A stretch of 64,000 bases of DNA from CAYTBN01 sp964436045. GTDB lineage: Bacteria > Myxococcota_A > UBA796 > UBA9615 > CAYRNR01. The position numbers and the translations under genes were made by a program. Below, in pieces: positions 14,896-23,552 of this stretch. The first letter of the stretch is position 1, and each line of letters starts with the position of its first letter. Below the pieces are notes generated by a model. That model searched no databases and was not told the DNA's origin. It was given only the letters and a program-made list of their open reading frames with translations. Location of the stretch: contig CAYTBN010000002.1 in NCBI GenBank assembly GCA_964436045.1, positions 62,001 through 126,000 on the forward strand, written 5' to 3'.

Positions 14896-17763
14896 ATGAG
14901 TCAGTTCGACAGCGAGAAGATCCACGCCGACCTGTCCGGGAAGACCCAGTCCGAGCTTCGCTTCGGCGAGTACGACCGGCTGCTGTGGTCCACCGACGCT
15001 TCGATGTTCAAGATCGAACCCGCGGGTGTGGTGCTGGCCAAGTCCACCGAGGACGTGGTCGCGGTCGTCAAGTACTGCCACGCGAATCAGATCCCGGTCA
15101 CGGTCCGCGGCGCAGGCACTGGACTGGCCGGTGGCGCCATCAACCACGGCGTCATCGTCGACGTGACCAAGCACATGAACCAGATCCTCGAGGTCAACGC
15201 CGACGAGGACTGGGTGCGCGTGCAGCCCGGCGTGTTCCAGACCCCGCTGAACGCCCACCTCGAGCCCCACGGCAAGTTCTTCCCCCCCAACCCGTCGTCG
15301 GCGGACTACTGCACCATCGGCGGGATGATCGGCAACAACGCCTCGGGCGGAAAGTCGGTCAAGTACGGCGCCACCAAGCAGTACGTGAAGTCCCTGGAGA
15401 TCGTGCTGCACAACGGCGATGTGGTACGGACCCAGGTCTTCCACGAGGACGATCCGGAGTTCCAGGAGCTGATCGTCGAGGACTCGGAGTGGGGCCGGAT
15501 CAACCGCGAGGTGTACCTGCTGTGCAAGGGCAGCGCGAAGTTGATCGCCGAGAACTGGCCGGACGTCATCAAGAACTGCTGCGGATACAACCTCAAGGAG
15601 ACCCTGGCCGACGGCATCTTCGACATCAACAAGGCCATCGTCGGCAGCGAGGGCGGCTTCTGTATGGTCACCGAGGCCACCCTGGGACTGGCCGACGTGC
15701 CCAAGGCCAAGCAGTCGGCGATGTTCTTCTTCGAGTCCCTGGAGGTGGGCGGCAAGGGGATCATCGAGATCCGCAAGTTCGGTCCGTCCTGCTGCGAGAT
15801 CATGGCCGCGGACTTCATCACCCTGGTCAAGAACGACCGTCCGGACGTGGCCACCTTCATGCCCGACGAGGTCAGCGCCGCGCTGCTGGTGGAGTTCGAG
15901 GGGCAGACGGTCGAGGAGGTGACGGCGCAGATGAACAAGTGCGTCGATCACCTCAAGTCGCTGAGCCTTCTCGTCGACGCCAAGGTCGCCACCGACGAGG
16001 CCGACCAGGTCGCTCTGTGGGCCATGCGCAAGTCCGCCCTGCCGATCATCTACAACCGCCCGGGCGTCAGGACCCCGGTGACCTTCATCGAGGACTGCGC
16101 AATCCAGCCGGCCAAGCTACCCGAGTACATCAACGGCATCTTCGGCCTGTTCGACAAACACGGCGTCGAGGCCACGGCCTACGGCCACGCCGGTGACGGC
16201 AACATCCACGTGCGGCCGCTGATGAACCTGCGGACCAAGGAGGACGTGGACAAGCTGATCCCGCTGGCCACCGACGTGTTCGAGCTGGCCCGGTCGCTGA
16301 ACGCCACTTACTCGGGTGAGCACGGCGACGGCCGCCTGCGCGCCATGTTCCTGCCCGACCTGTTCGGTCCCCTGTGGCCGGCCATGGAGCAGCTCAAGAA
16401 GATCTGGGATCCCGACGGGATCATGAATCCCAACCGGGTGGTGAACCACGAGGAGACGCCGCTGGTGACCCACCACCGGATGGGCGCTGGCAAGTACCAC
16501 GTCGAGGCCACCGGTTCGATGGTCGACCACGAGGAGGTGCGGGTCAATCTGGAGAAGTGCCACGGCTGTGGCAAGTGCCGCACCTTCTGCCCGATGGTGA
16601 TGGCGGTCGACGACGAGAAGGCCCTGCCGCGCGCCAAGGTCAACGTGGCCCGTGCCCTGATCTACGGGGACCTGGCGCCGGTGGAGAACCTGGGCTGCGA
16701 CGACCTCAAGGAGGTGCTGGATCTCTGCTACAACTGCAAGACCTGCAAGCTCCAGTGCCCGACCCACGTGGACACGGGCCTGATCCTCCAGCACCTGCGC
16801 AACCACTGGTACGAGAACCAGGGCGCGACCGTGGGCGAGAACGTGGTCTCCAACGCGGAACTCCTGGCCAAGACCAGCGTCACGTTCAACCCCCTGTCCA
16901 ACTTCGGTGTCAGCCTCGGCCTCACCCGGGCGCTGATGAAGTCGGTCCTCGGGGTGTCCGACGAGCGCTACATGCCCCCGTTCGACTCGCGTTCCCTGCG
17001 TTCGCGGATGCCCGCGCGGATCGAGCCGGTCGGCGAGGCCAAGGGCAAGGTGGCCTACTTCACCGGTTGTTTCGCCAACTACTACAAGTACGAGGGCGGC
17101 TACGCGTTCATCGAGGTGATGAAGAACCTGGGCTACGAGGTCCTGATCCCGGATCAGAAGTGTTGCGCGATCTCCAAGATCGGGCTGGGCAACTACGCCG
17201 CGGTCAAGGAGGCCATCCACTACAACGCCGCCAAGTTCAAGGCGGCGATGGACGAGGGCTATACCCCGATCACCACCTGCACCTCGTGCTTCCTGATGCT
17301 CAAGGAGGAGATGCTGGACCTGGTCGACGACGAGGTCACTCGCGCCGTCGCCGGGGCGGTCCGTGAGGCCACCGATTTCGTCGCGGAGAAGATCGCGGCA
17401 GGCGAGGTGAACGGCGTGTTGAAGGAGCTCAAGACCAGCATCGCGATCAAGAGCCCCTGTCACGGCAACGTGCTCGGCGTCGCCGGCAGCACCCAGAAGT
17501 TGCTCGAGGCGGTCCCGGGCGTGGACGTGAAGGCCAACTACGACGTCTGCTGCGGCATGGCCGGAACCTACGGCATGAAGCAGAAGAACTTCGAGAAGTC
17601 GATGAAGATCGCCGAGCCGATGATCGAGGTTTTCAAGACCGCCGACGCCGAAGAGATCTGCACGACCTGCGGCACCTGTCAGATCCAGATCCAGCAGGGT
17701 ACCGGCAAGGAACCGGTCCATCCGATGTCGATCATCGCCCGCTCGATGGGCATCGACCCCTAG
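14896..17763 (+). CDS. Fused FAD-linked 2-hydroxyacid dehydrogenase and Fe-S/CCG-domain protein
   Basis: This is a 955-residue fusion. Residues about 45-230 are an FAD-binding-4 (PCMH) domain (RGAGTGLAGGAINHGV, GGMIGNNASGGKSVKYG). About 270-520 is the FAD-oxidase C-terminal domain with the GEHGDGRLR motif. Two 4Fe-4S sites follow at Cys555 onward (CHGCGKCRTFCP) and Cys611 onward (CYNCKTCKLQCP). Two CCG domains end the protein (TGCFANYYKYE...KCCAI and SPCHGNVLG...CCGMAGTYGMK). The layout is that of the D-lactate/glycolate dehydrogenase family and YdiJ-type D-2-hydroxyglutarate dehydrogenases. The substrate is unknown. Its position beside 2-oxoglutarate oxidoreductase makes D-2-hydroxyglutarate worth testing. 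The ATG at 14896 was chosen for its GGAGG eight bases upstream; a GTG at 14875 is in frame. It has its own leader after the terminator. Confidence 0.85.
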   Translation: MSQFDSEKIHADLSGKTQSELRFGEYDRLLWSTDASMFKIEPAGVVLAKSTEDVVAVVKYCHANQIPVTVRGAGTGLAGGAINHGVIVDVTKHMNQILEVNADEDWVRVQPGVFQTPLNAHLEPHGKFFPPNPSSADYCTIGGMIGNNASGGKSVKYGATKQYVKSLEIVLHNGDVVRTQVFHEDDPEFQELIVEDSEWGRINREVYLLCKGSAKLIAENWPDVIKNCCGYNLKETLADGIFDINKAIVGSEGGFCMVTEATLGLADVPKAKQSAMFFFESLEVGGKGIIEIRKFGPSCCEIMAADFITLVKNDRPDVATFMPDEVSAALLVEFEGQTVEEVTAQMNKCVDHLKSLSLLVDAKVATDEADQVALWAMRKSALPIIYNRPGVRTPVTFIEDCAIQPAKLPEYINGIFGLFDKHGVEATAYGHAGDGNIHVRPLMNLRTKEDVDKLIPLATDVFELARSLNATYSGEHGDGRLRAMFLPDLFGPLWPAMEQLKKIWDPDGIMNPNRVVNHEETPLVTHHRMGAGKYHVEATGSMVDHEEVRVNLEKCHGCGKCRTFCPMVMAVDDEKALPRAKVNVARALIYGDLAPVENLGCDDLKEVLDLCYNCKTCKLQCPTHVDTGLILQHLRNHWYENQGATVGENVVSNAELLAKTSVTFNPLSNFGVSLGLTRALMKSVLGVSDERYMPPFDSRSLRSRMPARIEPVGEAKGKVAYFTGCFANYYKYEGGYAFIEVMKNLGYEVLIPDQKCCAISKIGLGNYAAVKEAIHYNAAKFKAAMDEGYTPITTCTSCFLMLKEEMLDLVDDEVTRAVAGAVREATDFVAEKIAAGEVNGVLKELKTSIAIKSPCHGNVLGVAGSTQKLLEAVPGVDVKANYDVCCGMAGTYGMKQKNFEKSMKIAEPMIEVFKTADAEEICTTCGTCQIQIQQGTGKEPVHPMSIIARSMGIDP

Positions 17764-17864
17764 CCTGTAACAAACAAATCGACCCTCCCCCTTTCTCTCC
17801 CTCCGCTGTCGTCACGTTCTTCGCCGCGTCCTTCGCTCGGATCCGGGTCTGTTATCCTCCCCCG

Positions 17865-18887
17865 GTGTCCACGGCGCCGCCCAGTCAACGGATTCCGTAC
17901 TTCGACAACGCCAGATTCCTGCTCATCGTCCTGGTCGCCGTCGGCCACGCGGTGGAACCGGCGGTCTCCCAGGTTGCCTTCCTGCGTCACTTGCACATCG
18001 CGATCTACACCTTTCACGTCCCCCTGCTCGCGGCACTCTCGGGGGTGTTCGCGCGGCGGGCGCGGCGCGGGCTGGTGCGCGACGTCACCGATCTGCTGAT
18101 CCCGTACCTGGTGTTCCAGATCCTGTACTCGGTCGCCGATCTTCTCGCTGGCGGCCGGGAGACCCTCCACATCTCGCTGCTCACGCCGACCTTCCTCACC
18201 TGGTACCTGCTCAGCCTCTTTGCCTGGCGCTGGCTGGCGCGCCTGGTCGAGGGCCTCCCGCTGGCGCTCCCGCTGGTGTTCCTGGTGGGCATCGGGGCGG
18301 GGTACCTGGAACCGCTCGACTACCGGTTGAGCCTGTCGCGGACGGTGGTGTTCTTTCCGTTCTTCCTGATCGGGGCGCGACTGCCCCGGGACGCATTCAC
18401 CGAGATGACGACGAAGTGGTTCCGGATCGCGGGGGGCCTCTTCCTGGCGCTGTTGCTGGCTGAGATCGTCTGGTGGGATCCGCAGTTCGACCTGCACTGG
18501 CTGTACGGCGGGATCCCGTACTCCGGGATCTCAACCGGGGCGCCGTGGATCGGCGGTGTGGTACGGGCGGGGTTCTACGCGCTGGCCTGCGTCGCTGGCG
18601 CGGCCTTCCTGTCCCTGGTGCCCCGGGGACGGCGGTTCTTCACGGTCTGGGGTGCCCGTAGCCTGGGCGCCTATCTGCTGCACGGCCTGCTGGTCGAGGT
18701 TGCCATCGGGTTCGGCGTCTACGAGCTGGATCTGTCCCAGCCCTGGCGACAGGCGGCGCTGGTGGCCGCGGCGGTGGCGGTGGCGATGGTACTGTCGAGC
18801 CGACCGGCGTTCGCGACGGCGCGGGCGCTGGGGGGGCAATCCTGGCTCGGCCGCTGGGTGGCGGTCCGGTTTGGCGGAGGGGTCTGA
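17865..18887 (+). CDS. Acyltransferase-3 family membrane protein
   Basis: This 340-residue integral membrane protein has about ten hydrophobic helices. The N-terminus (YFDNARFLLIVLVAVGHAVEP) carries the conserved Arg and His of the acyltransferase-3 (OafA-like) family, which transfers acyl groups to sugars or other envelope acceptors. A second conserved stretch resembles WFLxxL (TWYLLSLFAWRWL). The start is a GTG at 17865. It overlaps the next gene, a lipoprotein hydrolase, by ATGA, suggesting co-expression. The acceptor is unknown. Confidence 0.8.
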   Translation: MSTAPPSQRIPYFDNARFLLIVLVAVGHAVEPAVSQVAFLRHLHIAIYTFHVPLLAALSGVFARRARRGLVRDVTDLLIPYLVFQILYSVADLLAGGRETLHISLLTPTFLTWYLLSLFAWRWLARLVEGLPLALPLVFLVGIGAGYLEPLDYRLSLSRTVVFFPFFLIGARLPRDAFTEMTTKWFRIAGGLFLALLLAEIVWWDPQFDLHWLYGGIPYSGISTGAPWIGGVVRAGFYALACVAGAAFLSLVPRGRRFFTVWGARSLGAYLLHGLLVEVAIGFGVYELDLSQPWRQAALVAAAVAVAMVLSSRPAFATARALGGQSWLGRWVAVRFGGGV

Positions 18888-20842
18888 TGCGGCGTTGCTT
18901 GCTGCCGGTCATCCTCGCCGTCGCGGTGGGGTGCGACGAGCCGCCCGAGATCCCGGCCGCGGCAACTCACTTCCTCCACGACCTGGGCCCGGACGCGCCG
19001 TTCTGGAGTTCGCCGTTGCCTTCCGATCTCCGCCGCCACGCGGACGGCACGATCGATCTGGGCGGATTTCCCAACCCCGACGACGTCCCCTTCGTCGCCA
19101 CATTGGTGCAGCTGGTGGACGGGGTCCTGGGCGGTTTCGGGACCACCTCGACGATCTACCTGCCCCTGGATGGCCCGCTGGCCGAGGGGTTCTCCCTCGA
19201 CATCCACCAGACCGTGGCGGATGACAGTCCCGTGTTCCTCGTCGGCCTCGACCCCGGTTCGGAGGATTTCGGCGTCCGGCTGCCCGTCGACGTGACCTTC
19301 CTGGAGGATGCCGAGCCGTTCGGCAGCCGGAACTTGCTATCGTTGCTCCCCCTGCAAGGCCGGCCGCTGCTGCCAGATACCCGGTACGCCGCCGTCGCTC
19401 TCACCGCCGTCGAGGACGCCGCTGGCCAGCCCGTCGGCCCGGCGCCCCTCGCGGACCTGCCCCACCCCTACCCGCTGGCGGTCGAGACCCTGGTGGGGAT
19501 AGGGGTCGTGCGAGAGGAGATCGCCGGGATCGCCGTCTTCACGACCCAGGACCCGACCGCGGAGCTGCTGTCCCTGGCGGACGCGGCGTCTGCCTGGCCG
19601 CCCGAACCCCTCTCGGCCCCCGAGTTGACCGACGTGTTCGACGAGTTCTGTGTCTACCGCACAGTGGTGCCGATGCCGGTGTTCCAGGCCGGCGATCCGC
19701 CGTTCCTGACGGGGGGCGGCGGCATCGTCTGGGATGGCCAGGGTACACCCGAGCTGCAGGGACTCGAGGACGCGCACCTGGACCTCACCGTGCCCCGTTC
19801 GACACCGCCCGCGGGCGGCTGGCCGACAGCGCTGTTCATCCGTACCGGCGCGGGCGGGGAGCGACCGCTGGTCGATCGCGGGGTGCAGGACGCGGAGGGT
19901 GTTCCGCTGGAACCCGGCAACGGGCTGGCCCGGGAGCTGGCCGCCGCCGGATACGCGGGCGCCAGCGTGGACGGTCCCCATGGCGGTCTGCGCAACGTCA
20001 CCGGCGGCGACGAGCAGTTCCTGATCTTCAACATCGCCAACCCGGTGGCGATGCGGGACAACCTGCGCCAGTCCGCCGCCGAGCTGACCCTGATGCCCGA
20101 CCTGCTGGGGAGCCTGACCCTCGACACGGCCGACTGCCCGGGTGCCGGTCCGTCCACGACCTTCGACGGCGGCGAGCTGCCCCTGATCGGCCACTCGATG
20201 GGCGCCACCATCGCGCCCCTCACCCTGTATGCCGACCGGCGCTTCGGAGCCGTGGTGCTCTCCGGCGCCGGGGGCAGCTGGATCCACAACATCATCCACA
20301 AGCTCAGCCCGCTGGAGGTACGGCCGATGGCCGAGGCCGTCCTGGGCTACGACGAGGGGCAGCTGGTGGCCGACGATCCGGCGCTCGCGTTGCTGCAGTG
20401 GGCCGGCGAGTCCGCGGACCCGCCGCCCTACGCTGCGGCCCTGGCGGGCGGCGAGGGCCCGCAGACGCTGATGCTCCAGGGCATCGTCGACACCTACATC
20501 CTGCCGCCGATGGCCAACGCGACCAGCCTCTCCCTGGGGCTCGACCTGGGGGGCCAGGCGCTGGACCGGGATCACCCCGAGCTCACATCGTTCCGGCCGG
20601 CCGAGGCCGTGCTCGGTCTCGTGGGCCACGGGAGCGTCTCGCTGCCCGCCGCCGGGAACGTGGGCGGGGCGCGCACGGCCCTCGTGGTCCAGCATGCCGA
20701 GGACGGCGTCCAGGATGGCCATGAGGTGATGTTCCAGACCGGGGGCGCCAGGCACCAGTTACGCTGTTTCCTCGAGAGCTGGCGCGACGGGATACCCACC
20801 GTGCCCCTCGCCGGGGAGGCCGACAGCCCCTGTGATCCCTGA
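18887..20842 (+). CDS. Lipoprotein with alpha/beta-hydrolase fold
   Basis: This 651-residue exported protein begins with a short signal sequence ending in a lipobox-like AVGC (Cys at about 16), so it is probably lipid-anchored. The C-terminal half has a nucleophile elbow GHSMGA at about residue 435 inside LPLIGHSMGATIAPLTLY, and a preceding region (AAAGYAGASVDGPHGG) typical of large alpha/beta hydrolases. A late VGHGSVSLPA and HEVMFQ could supply the histidine. The N-terminal third (to about 300) matches the arrangement of related myxobacterial hydrolase lipoproteins but is not recognised as a domain. The substrate is unknown. It is coupled to the upstream acyltransferase. Confidence 0.7.
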   Translation: MRRCLLPVILAVAVGCDEPPEIPAAATHFLHDLGPDAPFWSSPLPSDLRRHADGTIDLGGFPNPDDVPFVATLVQLVDGVLGGFGTTSTIYLPLDGPLAEGFSLDIHQTVADDSPVFLVGLDPGSEDFGVRLPVDVTFLEDAEPFGSRNLLSLLPLQGRPLLPDTRYAAVALTAVEDAAGQPVGPAPLADLPHPYPLAVETLVGIGVVREEIAGIAVFTTQDPTAELLSLADAASAWPPEPLSAPELTDVFDEFCVYRTVVPMPVFQAGDPPFLTGGGGIVWDGQGTPELQGLEDAHLDLTVPRSTPPAGGWPTALFIRTGAGGERPLVDRGVQDAEGVPLEPGNGLARELAAAGYAGASVDGPHGGLRNVTGGDEQFLIFNIANPVAMRDNLRQSAAELTLMPDLLGSLTLDTADCPGAGPSTTFDGGELPLIGHSMGATIAPLTLYADRRFGAVVLSGAGGSWIHNIIHKLSPLEVRPMAEAVLGYDEGQLVADDPALALLQWAGESADPPPYAAALAGGEGPQTLMLQGIVDTYILPPMANATSLSLGLDLGGQALDRDHPELTSFRPAEAVLGLVGHGSVSLPAAGNVGGARTALVVQHAEDGVQDGHEVMFQTGGARHQLRCFLESWRDGIPTVPLAGEADSPCDP

Positions 20843-20856
20843 TCCACGAGGACGTG

Positions 20857-21645
20857 ATGCGCCGAATCCCGATCTTGCTGTTCCTGATCGCCGTCACCGC
20901 ACCCACGGGCGCCCGCGCCGACGGGCCGTTCTCGCGGACCGACGACACCCGCCCGAAAGCGCCCGAGGAGTGGCAGCGAAGGGAGGTGTAGGGCATCGAC
21001 CTGGCCGCCGGTGCCACCCGGTTGTCCGGCAACGTGGATCACTTCGCGGTCAACGCTTCGCTGGACGTGATGCTGCGGATCCACAAACGCCACGAGCTGT
21101 TTGTCGAGGGGGACGCCGTCTACAGCGCGTTCGGCGGTGCGCCAGTGCTGGACAAGCAGGCCGGATCGCTGCTGTGGGCCTGGGCGATCCACGAACACCT
21201 CAACGTGTTCCTGTACAGCACCCACGGCCGCAATCGATTCCTGACCTTGCGCTACCGGATGACCAACAGCCTGGGACTGTGCGTGCACAGCCTGGCGCCC
21301 GAGGCGATGCCCACCTCCCTGATCAGCTTCGGGGTCACCCCGGAGCACGAGTGGTGGGAGTACGGGGGGCGGGAGACCCAGATCCGCGGCACCCTGCGGC
21401 TGACCCTGACCGCCCCGTTCACCCCCTTCATGATGGTGGGGATCGACGTGAGCTACGCGCCAGTGTTCGTCGACATGGGCGACTTCCGCCTCTACGGCGA
21501 GGCGTTCGCCGAGTTGAAGATCACGCGGGAGGTGCTGGCGCTGCGGATCACCGTGGCGGACGAGTTCGACTCCCGGCCGCGGGAGGGGGTGAAGGGCAAC
21601 GACCTGTCGGTGGTGCCGTCGCTGGTGGTGCATCTGGGGAGGTAG
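20857..21645 (+). pseudogene. DUF481-like outer-membrane protein with in-frame TAG
   Basis: From ATG 20857 the frame encodes a clean signal peptide (LLFLIAVTAPTGARA) and a mature start (DGPFSR), then meets TAG at 20989-20991 as codon 45. The same frame continues without a stop to 21645, reading GIDLAAGATRLSGNVDHFAVNAS and alternating beta-strand segments. These match the DUF481 (YdiY-like) outer-membrane beta-barrel family. No good restart lies just after the TAG; the first candidate is an internal GTG at 21022. One base change explains the stop, so this is a recent nonsense mutation, a sequencing error, or much less likely suppressed. It follows the hydrolase gene by 14 bases. Confidence 0.65.
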
Positions 21646-21764
21646 GAGGGCGTCAGGCGCCGGGCGTCGGGCGGGGACGGGCCTCACGGGATCGAAGTGT
21701 AGCGGAGGGCCGCCACGGTGCCAGGCGATGGAATCAGCGGGCGCGCCGGTGAGGCGATCCTGGC

Positions 21765-22400
21765 TCAGTGATGGGAGGCGTGGTCGTCGCCGAAGCCGGT
21801 GATCATGTGCGTGAAGTCCTCGGTGACCGTGGTGCCCATGGTGCACAGGTACACGTGGGCGACCAGGAATGCTGTGCAGATGCCGCCGAGGACGAAGTGG
21901 ACGATGGCGATCGTCGACAGACCGCCGAGGGCTGCGATGACCCCGGCGAACTCGACCGGATACAGGTAGAGCAGGCCGGTGAGGCAGAGCAGCGGCATGA
22001 TCAGCGCCATCACGCCCAGGTAGCTGATCTTCTGCAGCGGATTGAACTTGTTGTTCGGCTGCGGGTGATAGGGATGTTCGGCCCCCATGAAGCAGTCCAT
22101 GCCGTAGAACTTCGCCTGCACGAAGGTACCGGGCCACAGGTCCTTGCGGGTGGGGATGTAGTGGTGCAGTCGCCCGAGGATCAGGTTGTAGGCGAGCCAC
22201 AGCGCCAGGTCGGCGATGGTCACCCAGCCGATGAGGTTATGCAGGGTGACGGAGGTCTCGAGGCCGCCGATGACCGACAGGCTGGTGGGCCAGTGGATGC
22301 CCACTCCGGTGACGATCAGGCCCAGGATGCAGACCGCGTGGATCCAGTGCCAGATCCGCTCGATGGCCGGATGGAGGTAGACCTTGGCGTGGGTGCTCAT
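21765..22400 (-). CDS. Di-heme cytochrome b561/FdnI-like membrane subunit
   Basis: This 211-residue protein has four transmembrane helices and the histidine layout of the hydrogenase/formate-dehydrogenase cytochrome b family (PF01292-like): IWHWIHAVCILGLIVTG in helix 1, TLHNLIGW in helix 2, and IVHFVLGGICTAFLVAHVYL in helix 4. Such subunits exchange electrons between the quinone pool and a periplasmic partner. The partner here is almost certainly the heptaheme cytochrome encoded just upstream, whose stop overlaps this start (ATGA). The open frame runs further upstream to 22622, but the ATG at 22400 is the supported start. The C-terminus is His-rich (DDHASHH). Confidence 0.87.
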   Translation of the reverse strand: MSTHAKVYLHPAIERIWHWIHAVCILGLIVTGVGIHWPTSLSVIGGLETSVTLHNLIGWVTIADLALWLAYNLILGRLHHYIPTRKDLWPGTFVQAKFYGMDCFMGAEHPYHPQPNNKFNPLQKISYLGVMALIMPLLCLTGLLYLYPVEFAGVIAALGGLSTIAIVHFVLGGICTAFLVAHVYLCTMGTTVTEDFTHMITGFGDDHASHH

Positions 22401-23422
22401 CGGGACCTCCGGAACAGCACCCGAAGGCCGCCGTGAGCGATCGGGAAGCTGCAAGCGCCGAGGATCAGCAGGATGATCGCGTAGTCCAGCCCTAGCAAGC
22501 GGTTGGCGCCGATCAGATAACCCTTCTCCCGCGCCAGCCGGCGGTTGTGGATCCGCAGAAGACCGGGGTCGTCGTCGTCCGCCGGTCCCGCCAGCGCCAG
22601 CACCGAATCCTCGCCGTGGCAATCGGTGCAGGCGATCGCCTTGGCCGCCTCGCCGAACTTGACGTTGTGCACCGCCTCGCTGTCGTCACCTTCGAGGTGG
22701 CAGTGCAAGCAGCCGAGCTTGGCCAGATGGAGCTCGGCGGCGCAGAGGAACTCGGAGTGCTGGGCGACCAGATCCCGGTTCTCTTCGTGGCAGTCCCGGC
22801 AGCCGGCTTCGACCAGTTCGGCGGCCGAAGCCCCGTCCTCGTTCATCGAGTGGGGGTCGTGACAGCCCGCGCAACCGTTGGACGAGCCGGAGCCGTGCGG
22901 GCCGTGGGCGCTGGTCTCCGCGCCCACGCGGATGGCCTTCATGCCGTCGTGACAGTGCTCGCACTGGGGGGTGGGCATACCGTCGGCGTGGGGGATCTCC
23001 ACCGCCTCTTCGTGGCAGTGGCGGCAGGTGAACCCACGCTTGCGGTGCAGGGAGAACTTCCACGCCCGGGCGTTGATGGCGGACTCGTGGCAGCCGAGGC
23101 AGGCCCATTCCTGGGGTGCCTCCTCGATCTTGGCGAGCATCTCGGGCGCCAGACTGCGGGCCTCGTCGGGGTGGGCCCGCAGCAGCTGCCGGTACTCTCC
23201 CCAGGCGAGCGCCCGGACATCGTCGGCGTCGATGACCAGATCGTCCAGATTGGCCTCGAAGTCCCGGGGATCGGGCGCGACCTCGACGGGTCGGTCGACC
23301 TCCGCGGCGTTCTCGGCTGGGGGTGGTGCCTGCTGGGCAGCGGCGACGGCGGCCCACGCGATCACCACCGCCAGCAGACCGGGGCCCAGGGCTCGGCTCC
23401 AACGGTGCGCGACATCCAGCAT
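22397..23422 (-). CDS. Seven-heme c-type cytochrome, membrane-anchored
   Basis: This 341-residue exported protein has an N-terminal signal segment (LGPGLLAVVIAWAAVAAAQQ) and seven CxxCH heme sites: CLGCH, CRHCH, CEHCH, CAGCH, CRDCH, CLHCH and CTDCH, between about residues 108 and 270. A C-terminal transmembrane helix follows (YAIILLILGACSFPIAHGG). Scattered extra histidines offer distal ligands. Paired with the downstream cytochrome b it makes a plausible menaquinol-cytochrome module, comparable in plan to Cbc-type complexes of Geobacter. The acceptor is unknown. It lies close to the Rnf operon but on the opposite strand. Confidence 0.9.
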   Translation of the reverse strand: MLDVAHRWSRALGPGLLAVVIAWAAVAAAQQAPPPAENAAEVDRPVEVAPDPRDFEANLDDLVIDADDVRALAWGEYRQLLRAHPDEARSLAPEMLAKIEEAPQEWACLGCHESAINARAWKFSLHRKRGFTCRHCHEEAVEIPHADGMPTPQCEHCHDGMKAIRVGAETSAHGPHGSGSSNGCAGCHDPHSMNEDGASAAELVEAGCRDCHEENRDLVAQHSEFLCAAELHLAKLGCLHCHLEGDDSEAVHNVKFGEAAKAIACTDCHGEDSVLALAGPADDDDPGLLRIHNRRLAREKGYLIGANRLLGLDYAIILLILGACSFPIAHGGLRVLFRRSR

Positions 23423-23552
23423 CGCAACAGCTCCTGTGTACGCGAGAGCGAGCTCGCGGGGGCGATATGATAGAGATATCGCTGTTGCCCGTCTACTGGC
23501 TTGCGATGCCAGTGCGCCACCGTCTACCGGGCCGGCCGGACCGCCGCGCGGG

